Assembly: GCA_026392015.1 (NCBI GenBank)
Contig: JAPLCW010000171.1
Location: 1 to 38,379 of the forward strand
Reading direction: 5' to 3'
Length of the DNA stretch: 38,379 nt
DNA from: Candidatus Auribacterota bacterium
GTDB lineage: Bacteria > Auribacterota > Tritonobacteria > UBA1439
Part shown: in pieces, positions 24,805 through 33,708 of the stretch
Layout: each line of letters begins with the position of its first letter
Numbering within the stretch: the stretch's first letter is position 1
Notes under the pieces: model-generated
Told to the model about the DNA's origin: nothing
The model's input: the letters and a program-made list of their open reading frames with translations, nothing else
Database searches by the model: none
Position numbers and translations under genes: made by a program

Positions 24805-27312
24805 TCATTTCCTCGCTGCCTTCTCCTCAGCGGTGCGGTCTCTGAGAGAAAGGGCGCTCACGAAACACTGGAGCGTACAGAGTCCGCACCCGATGCACTT
24901 CGCCGCGTCCGTCACCGGATGCATTTCGTCATCAAGAGAGATCGCCAGGTAGGGGCACCGCGTGCAGTTTCCGCAGCTCACGCAAAGGTCCGCATTCACG
25001 GTGGAGATCTTCTTCTCGGGATTCAGGTCCATGAAATCCCTGACCGGCCGCGGCTGAGCCCTTCCGACAAGCTCCGCCACAGACCGTATTTCGCGGGCCG
25101 CCATGAGGTGGCTGAGGCCGGATCTCAACTCGGAGATTATTCCGTATCCGTACTTCTCCACCGCCGTGCAGAACTGCACCGTGTTCGAGCCGAGCGCAAG
25201 GAAATCGGCCGCTGCCTTGTAGTCCATGGGACCGGCATTCCCTGAAATAGGGACCCCGATGCCCCCCGCGCTCGCGAGGCAAAGATAGCTGATCGGGGTT
25301 ACTCCCTCCCCGCTCATGCCGACGACGACCCCCTCCTCCCACTCTCTCTTTTCCCCGGGCTTGAACGCAAGGGTCGGGAAGGTATTGGCGAGAGTCACTC
25401 CCGCATTTTTGTTCGGGTATTTTTCAAAAACCTTTTTCACCGCGGAGAGGATCGTCTTGATATCGGTAACGGCGCTCGTGAGCTTAAACAGCTTGGGTAT
25501 CTTCGGGTCACTCACCTCCATCACCCAGTCGATGATCTTTGCCGTGAGGCCCGCGTTCTGGGAGACTATGTCTCCCTCAGTCCCCTCGCCGCCCTGAGGG
25601 CAGGAAAGGCTGTACTCAATAACCATCGCGCCCGCGGCTTCGAGCTTCTTCGTGTTGCCCTGCCACGACTTCTTGTCTGCTTCGTCATTGCCCGTGACGG
25701 TCCCCCCGGTCGACGCCCCGGTGAGCCTGTCGGGAGAGAGCTTGATCAGCTGCCGTATCTCGGCGCACACCCTGGCGAGAGGATGTTCCGAGACATTGTC
25801 GCAATTCCCCCATGTCCTTTCGGTAAAGCAGTTCATGTACTCTCCGGGAATATGGATCGGCAGGTTGTCGAAGGCGGTCTTCATGATCACTCCCGGCCAC
25901 CCGGCCTCGTACGCGGCCTTCACCTGGTCGAAACCGTCGGTGGCGGGAGATGCGGAGAGAAGAAAAGGAGCGCTCAGCTTCCTGCCGAAGAAATCGGTTT
26001 CGAGAGACACGGGTTCGAAATTGTATCCCGGGACCGTCACCGTGCTCTTCACCCTCTTCTTGATGCGCGGCTTCCGGGAACCCATCACAAATGCGTCAAC
26101 CTCCGCGGCGGTGTTCTTACCGGCCGCCGCTGCCTCGACCACCGTGCTGGGGCCGGTTACCAGGTCACCCGCATAGAAGACACCGCGATGCACCACGGGC
26201 ATGAGTCCGGCCTTCGCACCGATCGCGATGATCACGTGGTCGATATCGCGGCGGTCCTGCTCCGTCCCTTTCAGATCCTTGATCTCGCGGAGGCTGAACT
26301 TCTTCCCCGGCGGCAACGTGACCTTTACCGTTTTCAGACCCACGATCTTCCTTCCCTTTGCCCCGATGGCGGTCACGCGCGTGCGGCCGCTCACCGCAAT
26401 CGCGTTCTCCATGAGCTCCTGCCGCTCCCTCTGCGAGAGGGGAAGTTCGCCGATGCTCTCGAGGGCAAACATCTCGACCGATTGTGCCCCCTGACGCTTC
26501 GCCGTCACGGCGCAGTCCAGTGCGCTCGCGCCCCCCCCGATCACCGCCACGCGCCCTTTGAAGGCGTAACTCCTGGGGGATTTCAGATAATCAAGGCCGA
26601 AGATTGCCTTCGCCTCATTCGGGATCCCCATCCTGACAGGGGACCAGAGTCCCGTCGCCACGACAACCGCATCGTACCCCTCTTTCAGAAGCGTCCTCGA
26701 GTCGTCTATCTTTTCGCCGGCGCGGAGCGCGATATTCCCCATCGAAAAAATAAACCGCACGTCGCTCTCGAGCACGGTCCTCGGCAACCGGTGCGCCGGG
26801 ATACAGGAACACATCCCGCCGGCGTGACGTTCGCTCTCGAACAGGTCAACGCCGTATCCTTTCTGAGCAAGCACAATCGCGGCTCCGAGGCCTGCAGGCC
26901 CCGCGCCGATGATCGCGACTTTCTTCCCGTTCGGGACGGGAGCGCCGAATACAGGCATTACCCCCATGTCCTTGGCGCGTGCGATAATCGTCGCCTGGAT
27001 GGCGGGTATATTGACGGGCGAATCAAACCTCTCGTGCACACAGGCCTTCATGCAATGCCAGTCAGGGCATACCATCCCGCAGATTCCGCCGAGTGGATTC
27101 TGGCTCATGATCAGCGCGGCTGCGCGCTGTATGTCCGGGGGGGCGCCAACCTTCGCCGCCATGATGAAATCAAACGGGGAGCAGTGACATGGGCATGCAA
27201 CGGTGCACGGCTTCTCCTCGCAATATTCGCATTTCTCTATCTCGCTCTTGAGTTGCGCATCCGTGAGAAGAACATTATCCTTTGATGTACTGATCTTATT
27301 GACCTTTGTCAT
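24805..27312 (-). CDS. Fused PreT-PreA-like dihydropyrimidine dehydrogenase homologue
   Basis: 835 residues; ATG at 27312 follows AAGGAGAAGGG. Domain order: N-terminal Fe-S/helical domain (CEYCEEKPCTVACPCHC, and CGMVCPDWHCMKAC at 78-91), an FAD site (VAIIGAGPAGLGAA, 132-145), a pyridine-nucleotide site (VAVIGGGASALDCAV, 255-269), a second FAD contact (FYAGDLVTGPSTVVEA), a flavin TIM barrel like dihydroorotate dehydrogenase (about 430-745) and a C-terminal ferredoxin domain (CVSCGNCTRC; CIGCGLCTLQC). This is the order of mammalian DPD and of bacterial PreT plus PreA. The barrel loop reads SCPQGGEGTEGDIVSQN, with Ser584 aligned to the catalytic Cys671 of mammalian DPD, so chemistry or substrate may differ. 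Its neighbours suggest a redox step in nucleobase breakdown. Confidence 0.88.
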   Translation of the reverse strand: MTKVNKISTSKDNVLLTDAQLKSEIEKCEYCEEKPCTVACPCHCSPFDFIMAAKVGAPPDIQRAAALIMSQNPLGGICGMVCPDWHCMKACVHERFDSPVNIPAIQATIIARAKDMGVMPVFGAPVPNGKKVAIIGAGPAGLGAAIVLAQKGYGVDLFESERHAGGMCSCIPAHRLPRTVLESDVRFIFSMGNIALRAGEKIDDSRTLLKEGYDAVVVATGLWSPVRMGIPNEAKAIFGLDYLKSPRSYAFKGRVAVIGGGASALDCAVTAKRQGAQSVEMFALESIGELPLSQRERQELMENAIAVSGRTRVTAIGAKGRKIVGLKTVKVTLPPGKKFSLREIKDLKGTEQDRRDIDHVIIAIGAKAGLMPVVHRGVFYAGDLVTGPSTVVEAAAAGKNTAAEVDAFVMGSRKPRIKKRVKSTVTVPGYNFEPVSLETDFFGRKLSAPFLLSASPATDGFDQVKAAYEAGWPGVIMKTAFDNLPIHIPGEYMNCFTERTWGNCDNVSEHPLARVCAEIRQLIKLSPDRLTGASTGGTVTGNDEADKKSWQGNTKKLEAAGAMVIEYSLSCPQGGEGTEGDIVSQNAGLTAKIIDWVMEVSDPKIPKLFKLTSAVTDIKTILSAVKKVFEKYPNKNAGVTLANTFPTLAFKPGEKREWEEGVVVGMSGEGVTPISYLCLASAGGIGVPISGNAGPMDYKAAADFLALGSNTVQFCTAVEKYGYGIISELRSGLSHLMAAREIRSVAELVGRAQPRPVRDFMDLNPEKKISTVNADLCVSCGNCTRCPYLAISLDDEMHPVTDAAKCIGCGLCTLQCFVSALSLRDRTAEEKAARK

Positions 27313-27375
27313 CCCTTCTCCTTTTTCTGCAATTTTGCCAGAACTAACCTCATCTATTCACAACTTTTAATGTTT

Positions 27376-27436
27376 TAACCGCGGATTGAGCGGATTACAC
27401 AATGCGAATCCGCGTAATCAGCTTAATCCGCGGTTA
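27376..27436. repeat. TAACCGCGGATT inverted repeat
   Basis: TAACCGCGGATT at the left and AATCCGCGGTTA at the right form a hairpin. Together with the following sequence (27458-27498, GCTCTTTTATTCGTCTGCTG) it is a diverged direct copy of 37659-37827. Confidence 0.6.
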
Positions 27437-27498
27437 CATACGTTAGGCTGTTTAAATTGCTCTTTTATTCGTCTGCTGAATAATCCAGGTAAAGCCCG

Positions 27499-28362
27499 CT
27501 AACCAGGAAAGGATTGGAAGACCCTTGCAAAACCCCTGATGAGGAGCGCGCCCGCCATCCTATTCCTGTAAGATTCCGTCGAACGTATATCAGTGATCGC
27601 TTTCGACTCGCTCTCCACAATCCTTGCCGCCTCGGCGGCAACCTCCTCGGAATATTCTTTACCCTCGAGGAATGCCGCTGTGCGCGGCGCGGTTATCACC
27701 CTGGGGGCCACAGCCCCGAGCGCGATCGAGACATCCGACAGCTTCTTCCCCGCGCACCGCGCCCTGAAAGCCACTCCCACCTTGGATATGGAAAGGAGCC
27801 GCCGCTGACCCAGCCTCTCATAGAAACTGATCTCATCGGGCCGTAGCGCAGGGAAAGAGATTTCGATGAGCAGCTCGTCCGGCCGCATCACCGTCGCGCC
27901 GGGACCCGTCGCGAATTCGCCGATCGGGATGCGCCGCTCGCCCGAGGAAGATTTCAGCGTCAGGACCGATCCAAGCACCATCAGGGGAGGAACCACGTCC
28001 GCCACAGGGGAAGCGTTCGCCACATTCCCCGCTATTGTACCAAGATTTTTTATCTGCGGTGAGCCAACAATGAAGGCGGCCTCCGCCAGGAGCTTCCCTC
28101 TCTTCTTGATGATCGGGGAACGCTCTATCTCCCGATGTGTGGTGAGCGCGCCAATTCTGACCGTTCCTTCGTCCTCTCGTATGAAGCGCAACTCATCGAG
28201 ATAAGAGATATTGAGGAGCGCTCCCGGATCTTTCTTCCTCTCAAGCACCTGAACGATGATGTCCGTCGCCCCGGCGATCACCCTGATCCCCTCTCTGCGT
28301 TCCGAGAGAATCCGGAGAGCCTCGGATAATTTCCTCGGCGAATAGGTTTCGATGCTCTTCAT
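27499..28362 (-). CDS. Molybdenum hydroxylase family, FAD-binding subunit (hydroxylase 2)
   Basis: 287 residues from ATG 28362, which overlaps the TGA of the preceding 2Fe-2S gene (ATGA). A longer frame to 28428 lies inside that gene and is not used. The FAD-binding loops are typical: RVIAGATDIIVQ, then QIKNLGTIAGNVANASPVAD. The C-terminal CO_deh_flav_C-like part begins ISKVGVAFRARC. It transfers electrons from the Fe-S subunit, probably to NAD(P) or another carrier. Part of the order FeS-FAD, then the PreT/PreA-like gene 187 bases downstream. Confidence 0.93.
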   Translation of the reverse strand: MKSIETYSPRKLSEALRILSERREGIRVIAGATDIIVQVLERKKDPGALLNISYLDELRFIREDEGTVRIGALTTHREIERSPIIKKRGKLLAEAAFIVGSPQIKNLGTIAGNVANASPVADVVPPLMVLGSVLTLKSSSGERRIPIGEFATGPGATVMRPDELLIEISFPALRPDEISFYERLGQRRLLSISKVGVAFRARCAGKKLSDVSIALGAVAPRVITAPRTAAFLEGKEYSEEVAAEAARIVESESKAITDIRSTESYRNRMAGALLIRGFARVFQSFPG

Positions 28363-28826
28363 TTGCCCAGCCTCGCTGCGGCAAGCCGCACGCCGTCGAA
28401 GATCTTCACATAGCCCGTGCAGCGGCAAATGTTCCCCGACAGCCCCTCCTTTATCTCATCGAGTGTGGGGTCCGGGTTCTCCTCCAGCAATGCCCTCGCG
28501 GACATTAAGAAACCCGGGATGCAGTAGCCGCACTGCACTGCCCCCGAATCGACAAAGGCGTCCTGGAGTGCCTTGCCGATACGGTCCGCCGAGAGCCCCT
28601 CGACTGTCAGGATATTCTTCCCCTCAAGCTGCGCCGCAATAACGATGCAGGAGGTCACTGCCTTCCCGTCCATGATCACCGTGCAGGCCCCGCACTCCCC
28701 TTTCCCGCATCCCTCTTTCGTTCCGGTGAGTCCGAGGTCTTCACGGAGGATGTCGAGGAGAGTCTTCGTCGGAGACGACTCAACCGCAACATTCTTCCCG
28801 TTAACCACAAATTTGACTTTGATCAT
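28359..28826 (-). CDS. Molybdenum hydroxylase family, 2Fe-2S subunit (hydroxylase 2)
   Basis: 155 residues. Cluster motifs GCGKGECGACTV with a following Cys in TSCIVIAAQ, and CGYCIPGF with NICRCTGYVKI; all eight ligands are present. The N-terminal KVKFVVNGKNVAVE is the usual beta-grasp ferredoxin start. Stop overlaps the start of the FAD-subunit gene. It is separated from the Mo-subunit gene by a tandem repeat (28874-29219), so the three subunits may still form one transcript. Confidence 0.95.
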   Translation of the reverse strand: MIKVKFVVNGKNVAVESSPTKTLLDILREDLGLTGTKEGCGKGECGACTVIMDGKAVTSCIVIAAQLEGKNILTVEGLSADRIGKALQDAFVDSGAVQCGYCIPGFLMSARALLEENPDPTLDEIKEGLSGNICRCTGYVKIFDGVRLAAARLGK

Positions 28827-28873
28827 ATTCTATCTGCCACACTCAGTTCCTTTTAAATGTTAACCCCGTTCTA

Positions 28874-29219
28874 ACCACTGAGAGCACTGAAGCTACCGAG
28901 AATCTGTAACTTACCTCAGTGTATTCAGCATCCTCAGTGATTATCCCTTTTAAAAATCCGCCAAATCCGCGTAATCCGCGGTTAAAGCCTTTTAACCACT
29001 GAGGGCATTGAAGCTACCGAGAATCTGTAACTTACCTCAGTGTGTTCAGCATCCTCAGTGATTATCCCTTTTAAAAATCCGCCAAATCTGCGTAATCCGC
29101 GGTTAAAGCCTTTTAACCACTGAGGGCATTGAAGCCACTGAGAATTTGTAACTTGCCTCAGTGTTTTCAGTGTCCTCAGTGGTTGAACCCTTTTAAAAAT
29201 CCGCCCGATCCGCGGTTAT
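28874..29219. repeat. Three tandem copies of a ~121-bp repeat
   Basis: Units start at 28874, 28994 and 29115, each with AACCACTGAG(G/A)GCA at the left and an AATCCGCGGTTA-like end; the third is about 105 bp and more diverged. Each contains the inverted pair CCACTGAG/CTCAGTG, so each can fold. It fills the gap between two subunit genes of hydroxylase 2. A related fragment is at about 37378. Confidence 0.85.
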
Positions 29220-31495
29220 TGTTTTTTCTTTTTCCTTTCCAATGCATCAATGATCTTCTCGGGCGTCACGGGCAGATCTGTGAAGCGTATCCCTATCGCA
29301 TCGTAAAGTGCATTGAGAATGGCGGGGGCCGTAGGCGTGGTCACCACCTCAGCGACACTCCTCGCCCCGAACGGACCTGTCTCCTCCGGCACCTCTACCG
29401 CGCAGGTCTCTATCTCCGGTACTTCCCAGCTTGTGGGGAGGATATATGTGGAGAGGCCCGTATTCTTGAAGTAGCCGTTCTCGATCACGTTCCTCTCGTA
29501 GAGGGCATAGCCCATCCCCATTACGATTCCCCCCTCGCTCTGCCCCTCCACATTGATCGGATTGATGACCGTCCCGCAGTCGGGAACGGCGATAACCTTT
29601 TTCACCTCCACCTCGCCGGTGAGGGTGTCCACATCGAGCACAACGATCTGAGTATTGGAGCAGAATACCGTATGCGGCAGCCCCATCGAAAACTCCCTGT
29701 CCGCAACCGGGATGTGAAATACCCCCTCAGCCCGCAACGGCTCCTTCAGAGAACTGGCTATCTCCCTATAGCTCACCGTCTTCCTCCCGCTGCGATTCAG
29801 GACATTTCCTTCTTCGACAAGCAGTGTCTCCGGCGGCGATTTGACTATCTTTGACGCCTCTCCCTTCAACATCTCGACAAAATTTTTCGCGGCGAGAAGG
29901 GTCGCCTGACCGGCGGCGTAGATGACGCGAGAGGCGGTCGTGGTTCCGGAATCGAGCGTCCGCTTTGTGTCCGCACCCACGAAACGAATCTTCTCCGGCG
30001 GTAGGTCCAGGATCTCGGCGGCTATCTGCGTGATCCCGGTGTAGCTCCCCTGGCCGATTTCGATCGTTCCCTGGAACAGGGTGACGGTGCCATCCTTGTT
30101 CAGCTCGAGGGTGGTCGCCGCATAGTCCGGCAATCCCTTCCCGAGTCCGCTCCCCTGGAAACAGCAGGCGACGCCGATGCCGCGCTTCTTCCCGCGGTCC
30201 CCTCTTCCCCCGCTGCTTCCCTCCCGCTTTATGCGCTCCCTATCCGTCCAAACCGGGTGCTTCATCGCCTTTTCAAGCGACTGGTCAACGCCGAAATCCA
30301 TGATCATCTCCTCGCCGATGCCGAACGTGTCCCCGCGCCTGATCACGTTCTTCGCCCTGAGCGAGAGGGGGTCCATGCCGATCCTCTCGGCCAGGATGTT
30401 CATCTGCGACTCCATCGCGAGGTGCGCCTGCGTTGCCCCGAACCCTCTGAAGGCACCGCTCATTCCGTTATTGGTATAGACCGCCCAGCCGTCGACCTTG
30501 AGGTTCGGGATGAGGTACGGCCCGCAACAATGCTCGATCACGAGACAGAGAACAGGACCGCTCAGGGTTGCGTATGCCCCTCCGTCTTGGAGAACCCACA
30601 CCTCGTGCGCGACGAGCTTCCCTTCTTTCGTGACACCGGTCTTCATCCTGATCTCTACCGGATGCCGGTGTGTGCAGGAGATAAAATGCTCTTCACGTGA
30701 AAACCATATTTTGCATGGCCTCTGCGTCTTCAGGGCGAGCAGGGCAAGCAGTATCTGCACGGTGATCTCGTCTTTTCCTCCGAACGCCCCGCCTGTGTAC
30801 GGCTCGATCATCCTTATTTGCTCCTCGGGGTAGTTCAAAGCTCGCGCGATCTGTGTCACATCCCTGAAGGCGTACTGACCGCAGGATTGCACCGTAAGGA
30901 GTCCGTCTTTATCAACGGAGGCAAGTCCCGCCTCCGTCTCCAGGAATGCGTGGTCCATCATCTGCATCGTATATGTATTTTCCACGATAACGTCGGCCCC
31001 GGCAAACCCGCTGCCGATATCACCGCGGGTGAAGTGGAGTTCGTGGACGATGTTCCCTTTCTCGTGCAGTTTGATGGAATCTTCCTTCAGCGCCTCTCGC
31101 GGATCGATGAGGAGGGGCAACGGTTCGTAGTCTACCTTGATCAGTTCGAGCGCCTTCTCGGCGACCTCCTTCGTCTCGGCCCCCACGAGTGCGACCGCGT
31201 CGCCGACGTAGCGGACCCTGTCCTCGCAGAGCACCGGCTGATCCTGCCGCTCGATCCCGAAGCGGTTGATTCCTTTGATATCCTTGTGCGTGAGCACCAT
31301 CACCACGCCGGGGAGCTTCTCCGCGGCGGAGGTGTCAATCGCCCTGATCAGAGCATGCGGATACTTTGCCCTGAGCACCCTCCCCCATATCATCCCCTTA
31401 ACATAGAGATCGGAAGGATATTTCAGACTGCCATCCACCTTGGGCCGGGCATCAATTCGCGTGATCCGTTTGCCGATGTATTTATACGCTGCCAT
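29216..31495 (-). CDS. Molybdenum hydroxylase family, Mo-binding subunit (hydroxylase 2)
   Basis: 759 residues from ATG 31495 (MAAYKYIGKRITRIDARPKV). The frame is open upstream to 31642, but that part is a CCCTCCCCC repeat in translation and is not used. Motifs: DGSLKYPSDLYVKGM, GAFGGKDEITVQ, QDGGAYATLSG, GAFRGFGATQAHLAMESQMN, IEIGQGSYTGITQIAAEIL, and GPFGARSVAEVVTTP with the catalytic Glu. Overall closer to purine/aldehyde-oxidoreductase-type large subunits than to hydroxylase 1. Its neighbours include XdhC and a MocA-like enzyme, which would load its cofactor. Substrate unknown. Confidence 0.92.
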   Translation of the reverse strand: MAAYKYIGKRITRIDARPKVDGSLKYPSDLYVKGMIWGRVLRAKYPHALIRAIDTSAAEKLPGVVMVLTHKDIKGINRFGIERQDQPVLCEDRVRYVGDAVALVGAETKEVAEKALELIKVDYEPLPLLIDPREALKEDSIKLHEKGNIVHELHFTRGDIGSGFAGADVIVENTYTMQMMDHAFLETEAGLASVDKDGLLTVQSCGQYAFRDVTQIARALNYPEEQIRMIEPYTGGAFGGKDEITVQILLALLALKTQRPCKIWFSREEHFISCTHRHPVEIRMKTGVTKEGKLVAHEVWVLQDGGAYATLSGPVLCLVIEHCCGPYLIPNLKVDGWAVYTNNGMSGAFRGFGATQAHLAMESQMNILAERIGMDPLSLRAKNVIRRGDTFGIGEEMIMDFGVDQSLEKAMKHPVWTDRERIKREGSSGGRGDRGKKRGIGVACCFQGSGLGKGLPDYAATTLELNKDGTVTLFQGTIEIGQGSYTGITQIAAEILDLPPEKIRFVGADTKRTLDSGTTTASRVIYAAGQATLLAAKNFVEMLKGEASKIVKSPPETLLVEEGNVLNRSGRKTVSYREIASSLKEPLRAEGVFHIPVADREFSMGLPHTVFCSNTQIVVLDVDTLTGEVEVKKVIAVPDCGTVINPINVEGQSEGGIVMGMGYALYERNVIENGYFKNTGLSTYILPTSWEVPEIETCAVEVPEETGPFGARSVAEVVTTPTAPAILNALYDAIGIRFTDLPVTPEKIIDALERKKKKQ

Positions 31496-31568
31496 GTCTG
31501 CCGCTTTTGCTTTGGACCTTACACTTTCAACTTCGGTTCTCTTCCATTCTTCGTACGTTCGCTCTATT

Positions 31569-31674
31569 CTCCTCCCCCCTTGAGGGGGAGGATTAAGGTG
31601 GGGGGGCACCATAGTTACTATCAAACTGAAAATGGTAGTCACCCCCTAGCCCTCCCCCTTCACAGGGGGAGGAG
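31569..31674. repeat. CCTCCCCCTT-type palindromic repeat
   Basis: Left CTCCCCCCTTGAGGGGGAGG and right CCTCCCCCTTCACAGGGGGA are each hairpins and are arranged as an inverted pair, with GGTGGGGGG opposite CACCCCCTAG. Common intergenic repeat type. It lies over the upstream edge of the hydroxylase 2 Mo gene and explains the false longer frame. Confidence 0.65.
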
Positions 31675-31766
31675 ATAAAAGATTTTGCCACACAACATGA
31701 GGGTGGGCACAATCCACAATCCTCTTCTCAGTATGATCGAAGAAGAATGCAATCCTAAGCTTTCTT

Positions 31767-31905
31767 GTAATGGGTCAGTCTTGGTGGGGTATTCAGTTCA
31801 ATTGTCATCCCCGCGAAAGCGGGGATCCAGCATAAAGCTTGGACTCCTGCTTCCGCAGGAGTGACATATTTTAGAATTTGCACCCCAGCGAGACTGACCC
31901 ATTAC
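31767..31905. mobile_element. GTAAT-end MITE, copy d (REP-A cargo)
   Basis: 139 bp with inverted ends GTAATGGGTCAGTCT and GTAATGGGTCAGTCT. The interior has GTCATCCCCGCGAAAGCGGG and CCTGCTTCCGCAGGAGTGAC. A perfect 8-bp target duplication GCTTTCTT flanks it (31759-31766, 31906-31913). It inserted right at the stop of the MoaD/ThiS-like gene. Confidence 0.92.
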
Positions 31906-31912
31906 GCTTTCT

Positions 31913-32140
31913 TTATCCTCCACCAACGGGCTGAAACAGAAACACCTTGCTTCCCTCATGAAGCGTCTGATCGAGGGCGCTCCTCTTTCCGTCTACGAGA
32001 ACCCAGAGAGAGGGTGAGGGAGGGATCTTCAGTTTCTCTGCGATAGTGAGCGGGGTCGCCCCTTCGGGCAGATCCATTCGAAATTCCATCTCGGGAGCAT
32101 ATTTTCTGTACTCGCCGAAGAGCGAAACCGATACCGTCAT
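31913..32140 (-). CDS. MoaD/ThiS-like small sulfur-carrier protein
   Basis: 75 residues from ATG 32140 (GGGAAAGG just before); an upstream in-frame start at 32185 lacks a site. A beta-grasp protein: VSVSLFGEYRKYAPEME at the start and VFLFQPVGGG at the end, with the terminal Gly-Gly needed for adenylation and thiocarboxylate formation (here with one extra Gly). Probably donates sulfur in molybdopterin synthesis; a ubiquitin-like carrier for another pathway is possible. It follows xdhC by 45 bases. Confidence 0.8.
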   Translation of the reverse strand: MTVSVSLFGEYRKYAPEMEFRMDLPEGATPLTIAEKLKIPPSPSLWVLVDGKRSALDQTLHEGSKVFLFQPVGGG

Positions 32141-32185
32141 CCTTTCCCATCTCCTCTGACACTGTATTATAGCGTATTCAATCAC

Positions 32186-33001
32186 TCATTTCAATTCAAC
32201 CGAGGATCGCTTATGCGCTGCGGTGCCGCGGGACTTGAGCATGACGATTTCCGCCATGACGCTCAGCGCGATCTGGCCGGGCGAGCTGTCGCCGAAGTCG
32301 AGGCCGATGGGGCTGAACACCCGCTCGTCGCATTTCACGGTGCCTTCCTTCTCGATCTGTGCCTTGAACGTTTTCGCCTTGTTCCTGCTGGCGATTAACC
32401 CGATATACCCCGCATCGGTCTTGAGCGCCTCCCTCAGGCAGATAAGATCGTGCGCGTGTCCGTGAGTACAGATTACGAGATATGTCTCTTTTGTTATCGG
32501 GAGTTTGCTGAATGCCTCCCGATAGGGCATCGCGTACAGACCTGAAGCTTCCGGGAACCGGTCCCGGTTTGCGTATTCCTTTCGATCATCCACCACAAGA
32601 TACGGCATTCCGACAACCTCGGCGATGCGGGCGATCTTCTCCCCCACATGCCCGCCACCGAAGATGATGAGCGGGGCTTCGCTCTTCAGAACATCGATAA
32701 AGATCTCCATTTCACCGCCGCAGCACATGGTGATATTCTCCGGGTTCTCCGGATCAAGACTGTAGGCCACCTTCCGGGGCGCGCCATCCGCAAGCGCCTT
32801 CCTTGCCTCTTCGATCACCATCGCCTCGAGCACGCCCCCTCCGATAGTCCCGACGATCGATCCATCGCCGTAGACGATCATCTTGGCGCCGGCCTTGCGC
32901 GGCGAGGACTTATGCGTCGAAACCACCGTTGCGAGCGCGATACTCTTGCCCTGCCTTTTCGCCTCGGCAATTTTTTCGAACAGGACAGCCTCATCGTTCA
33001 T
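32186..33001 (-). CDS. xdhC: XdhC/CoxI family molybdenum-cofactor maturation protein
   Basis: 271 residues from ATG 33001 (GAGGAG nine bases upstream); an in-frame GTG at 33010 is possible. XdhC binds molybdenum cofactor, promotes its sulfuration and inserts it into hydroxylases. Visible: ATVVSTHKSSPRKAGAKMIV, GGGVLEAMVIEEA, the Cys-containing MCCGGEMEIFIDVL, a Rossmann-like IIFGGGHVGEKIARIA, CTHGHAHDL, and SPIGLDFGDSSPGQIALSVM. It begins six bases after the stop of the MocA-like gene, indicating coupling. Confidence 0.94.
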   Translation of the reverse strand: MNDEAVLFEKIAEAKRQGKSIALATVVSTHKSSPRKAGAKMIVYGDGSIVGTIGGGVLEAMVIEEARKALADGAPRKVAYSLDPENPENITMCCGGEMEIFIDVLKSEAPLIIFGGGHVGEKIARIAEVVGMPYLVVDDRKEYANRDRFPEASGLYAMPYREAFSKLPITKETYLVICTHGHAHDLICLREALKTDAGYIGLIASRNKAKTFKAQIEKEGTVKCDERVFSPIGLDFGDSSPGQIALSVMAEIVMLKSRGTAAHKRSSVELK

Positions 33002-33006
33002 AGCAC

Positions 33007-33612
33007 TCACTCCTCTCCCCTATCTGATCCTGGCTCTTCGACGTATTTCTTATAATCTTCCGGCACATCAACATCGGCAACAATTCCCGCATCATCCAGG
33101 TCCACCCCGACCACGCGGCGCTCATCTTTTCTTAGCACCGAACGGGCGCCATCCTTGAGCGGCGCCTCCATAAGCTCCTCAAACACGATTCGCGGAAAAA
33201 TCACCGGATGTCCTCCGCGACCCCGGTAGCGCGCCACAACTATCTTGTCCGGTGCCCGTTCCCACCGCTCCCGGAGAGTCCTGTACGTGGATCCGCTCAC
33301 AACGGGATGGTCCACGAGCGTCACAAGAACCCCATCCGACCGCCGATCGATCGCCCTCAATCCACACCGGAGGGAACTCAACTGTCCCAGGGCAAAGTCG
33401 CCGTTGATCACTACTTTTTCTCTTTCGAGCGCGACACCCTTCCTCACACTATCGGCCCGGGCTCCCAAAACAACAATCACCTCATTAACACCTGACTCCC
33501 ACAGACGACGGCAGATTGTCTCGAGAAAAGTGCTGCGTCCGTATGCCAGGAGCGCCTTGGGAGATCCCATCCGGCTGGATTCGCCTGCGGCCAAAAGTAT
33601 TGAAGAGAGCAT
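33007..33612 (-). CDS. mocA: MocA/MobA-like molybdopterin nucleotidyltransferase
   Basis: 201 residues from ATG 33612. It would add CMP (MocA) or GMP to molybdopterin; MocA-type cytidylyltransferases serve xanthine-dehydrogenase-family enzymes. The nucleotidyltransferase signature is SSILLAAGESSRMGSPKALL, followed by the metal-site region VTLVDHPVVS and GRGGHPVIFPRIVFEEL. Directly upstream of xdhC, which supports the cofactor role over a general sugar nucleotidyltransferase. Confidence 0.88.
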   Translation of the reverse strand: MLSSILLAAGESSRMGSPKALLAYGRSTFLETICRRLWESGVNEVIVVLGARADSVRKGVALEREKVVINGDFALGQLSSLRCGLRAIDRRSDGVLVTLVDHPVVSGSTYRTLRERWERAPDKIVVARYRGRGGHPVIFPRIVFEELMEAPLKDGARSVLRKDERRVVGVDLDDAGIVADVDVPEDYKKYVEEPGSDRGEE

Positions 33613-33623
33613 ATGGATAATTA

Positions 33624-33704
33624 GGCGATTAGGCAATTGAGCGATTTTGCGATTTGGGGGACAACTACACTATATTCGCCTAGTCGCCCAATTGCCTAAT
33701 CGCC
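33624..33704. repeat. GGCGATTAGGCAATTG inverted repeat
   Basis: A 16-bp perfect inverted repeat, GGCGATTAGGCAATTG (33624-33639) and CAATTGCCTAATCGCC (33689-33704). It fills the gap between the upp and mocA-like genes. A related single arm (GGCGATTAGGCGATTGAG) is at about 17799. Confidence 0.75.
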
Positions 33705-33708
33705 GCTG

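Noticed and set aside
25783..27285. A 500-codon plus-strand frame opposite the PreT/PreA-like gene
   Set aside because: It is His/Arg-rich, has no domain, and is the shadow of a strongly supported gene.
28363..28428. Longer N-terminus of the hydroxylase 2 FAD subunit
   Set aside because: It lies inside the 2Fe-2S gene in another frame; the ATGA overlap start is better.
28874..29219. CRISPR array
   Set aside because: Units are ~121 bp tandem copies without short conserved repeats and unique spacers, and no cas gene is present.
31495..31642. N-terminal extension of the hydroxylase 2 Mo subunit
   Set aside because: The extra residues (PPHLNPPPQGG) are translation of a CCTCCCCCTT repeat; homology starts at 31495.
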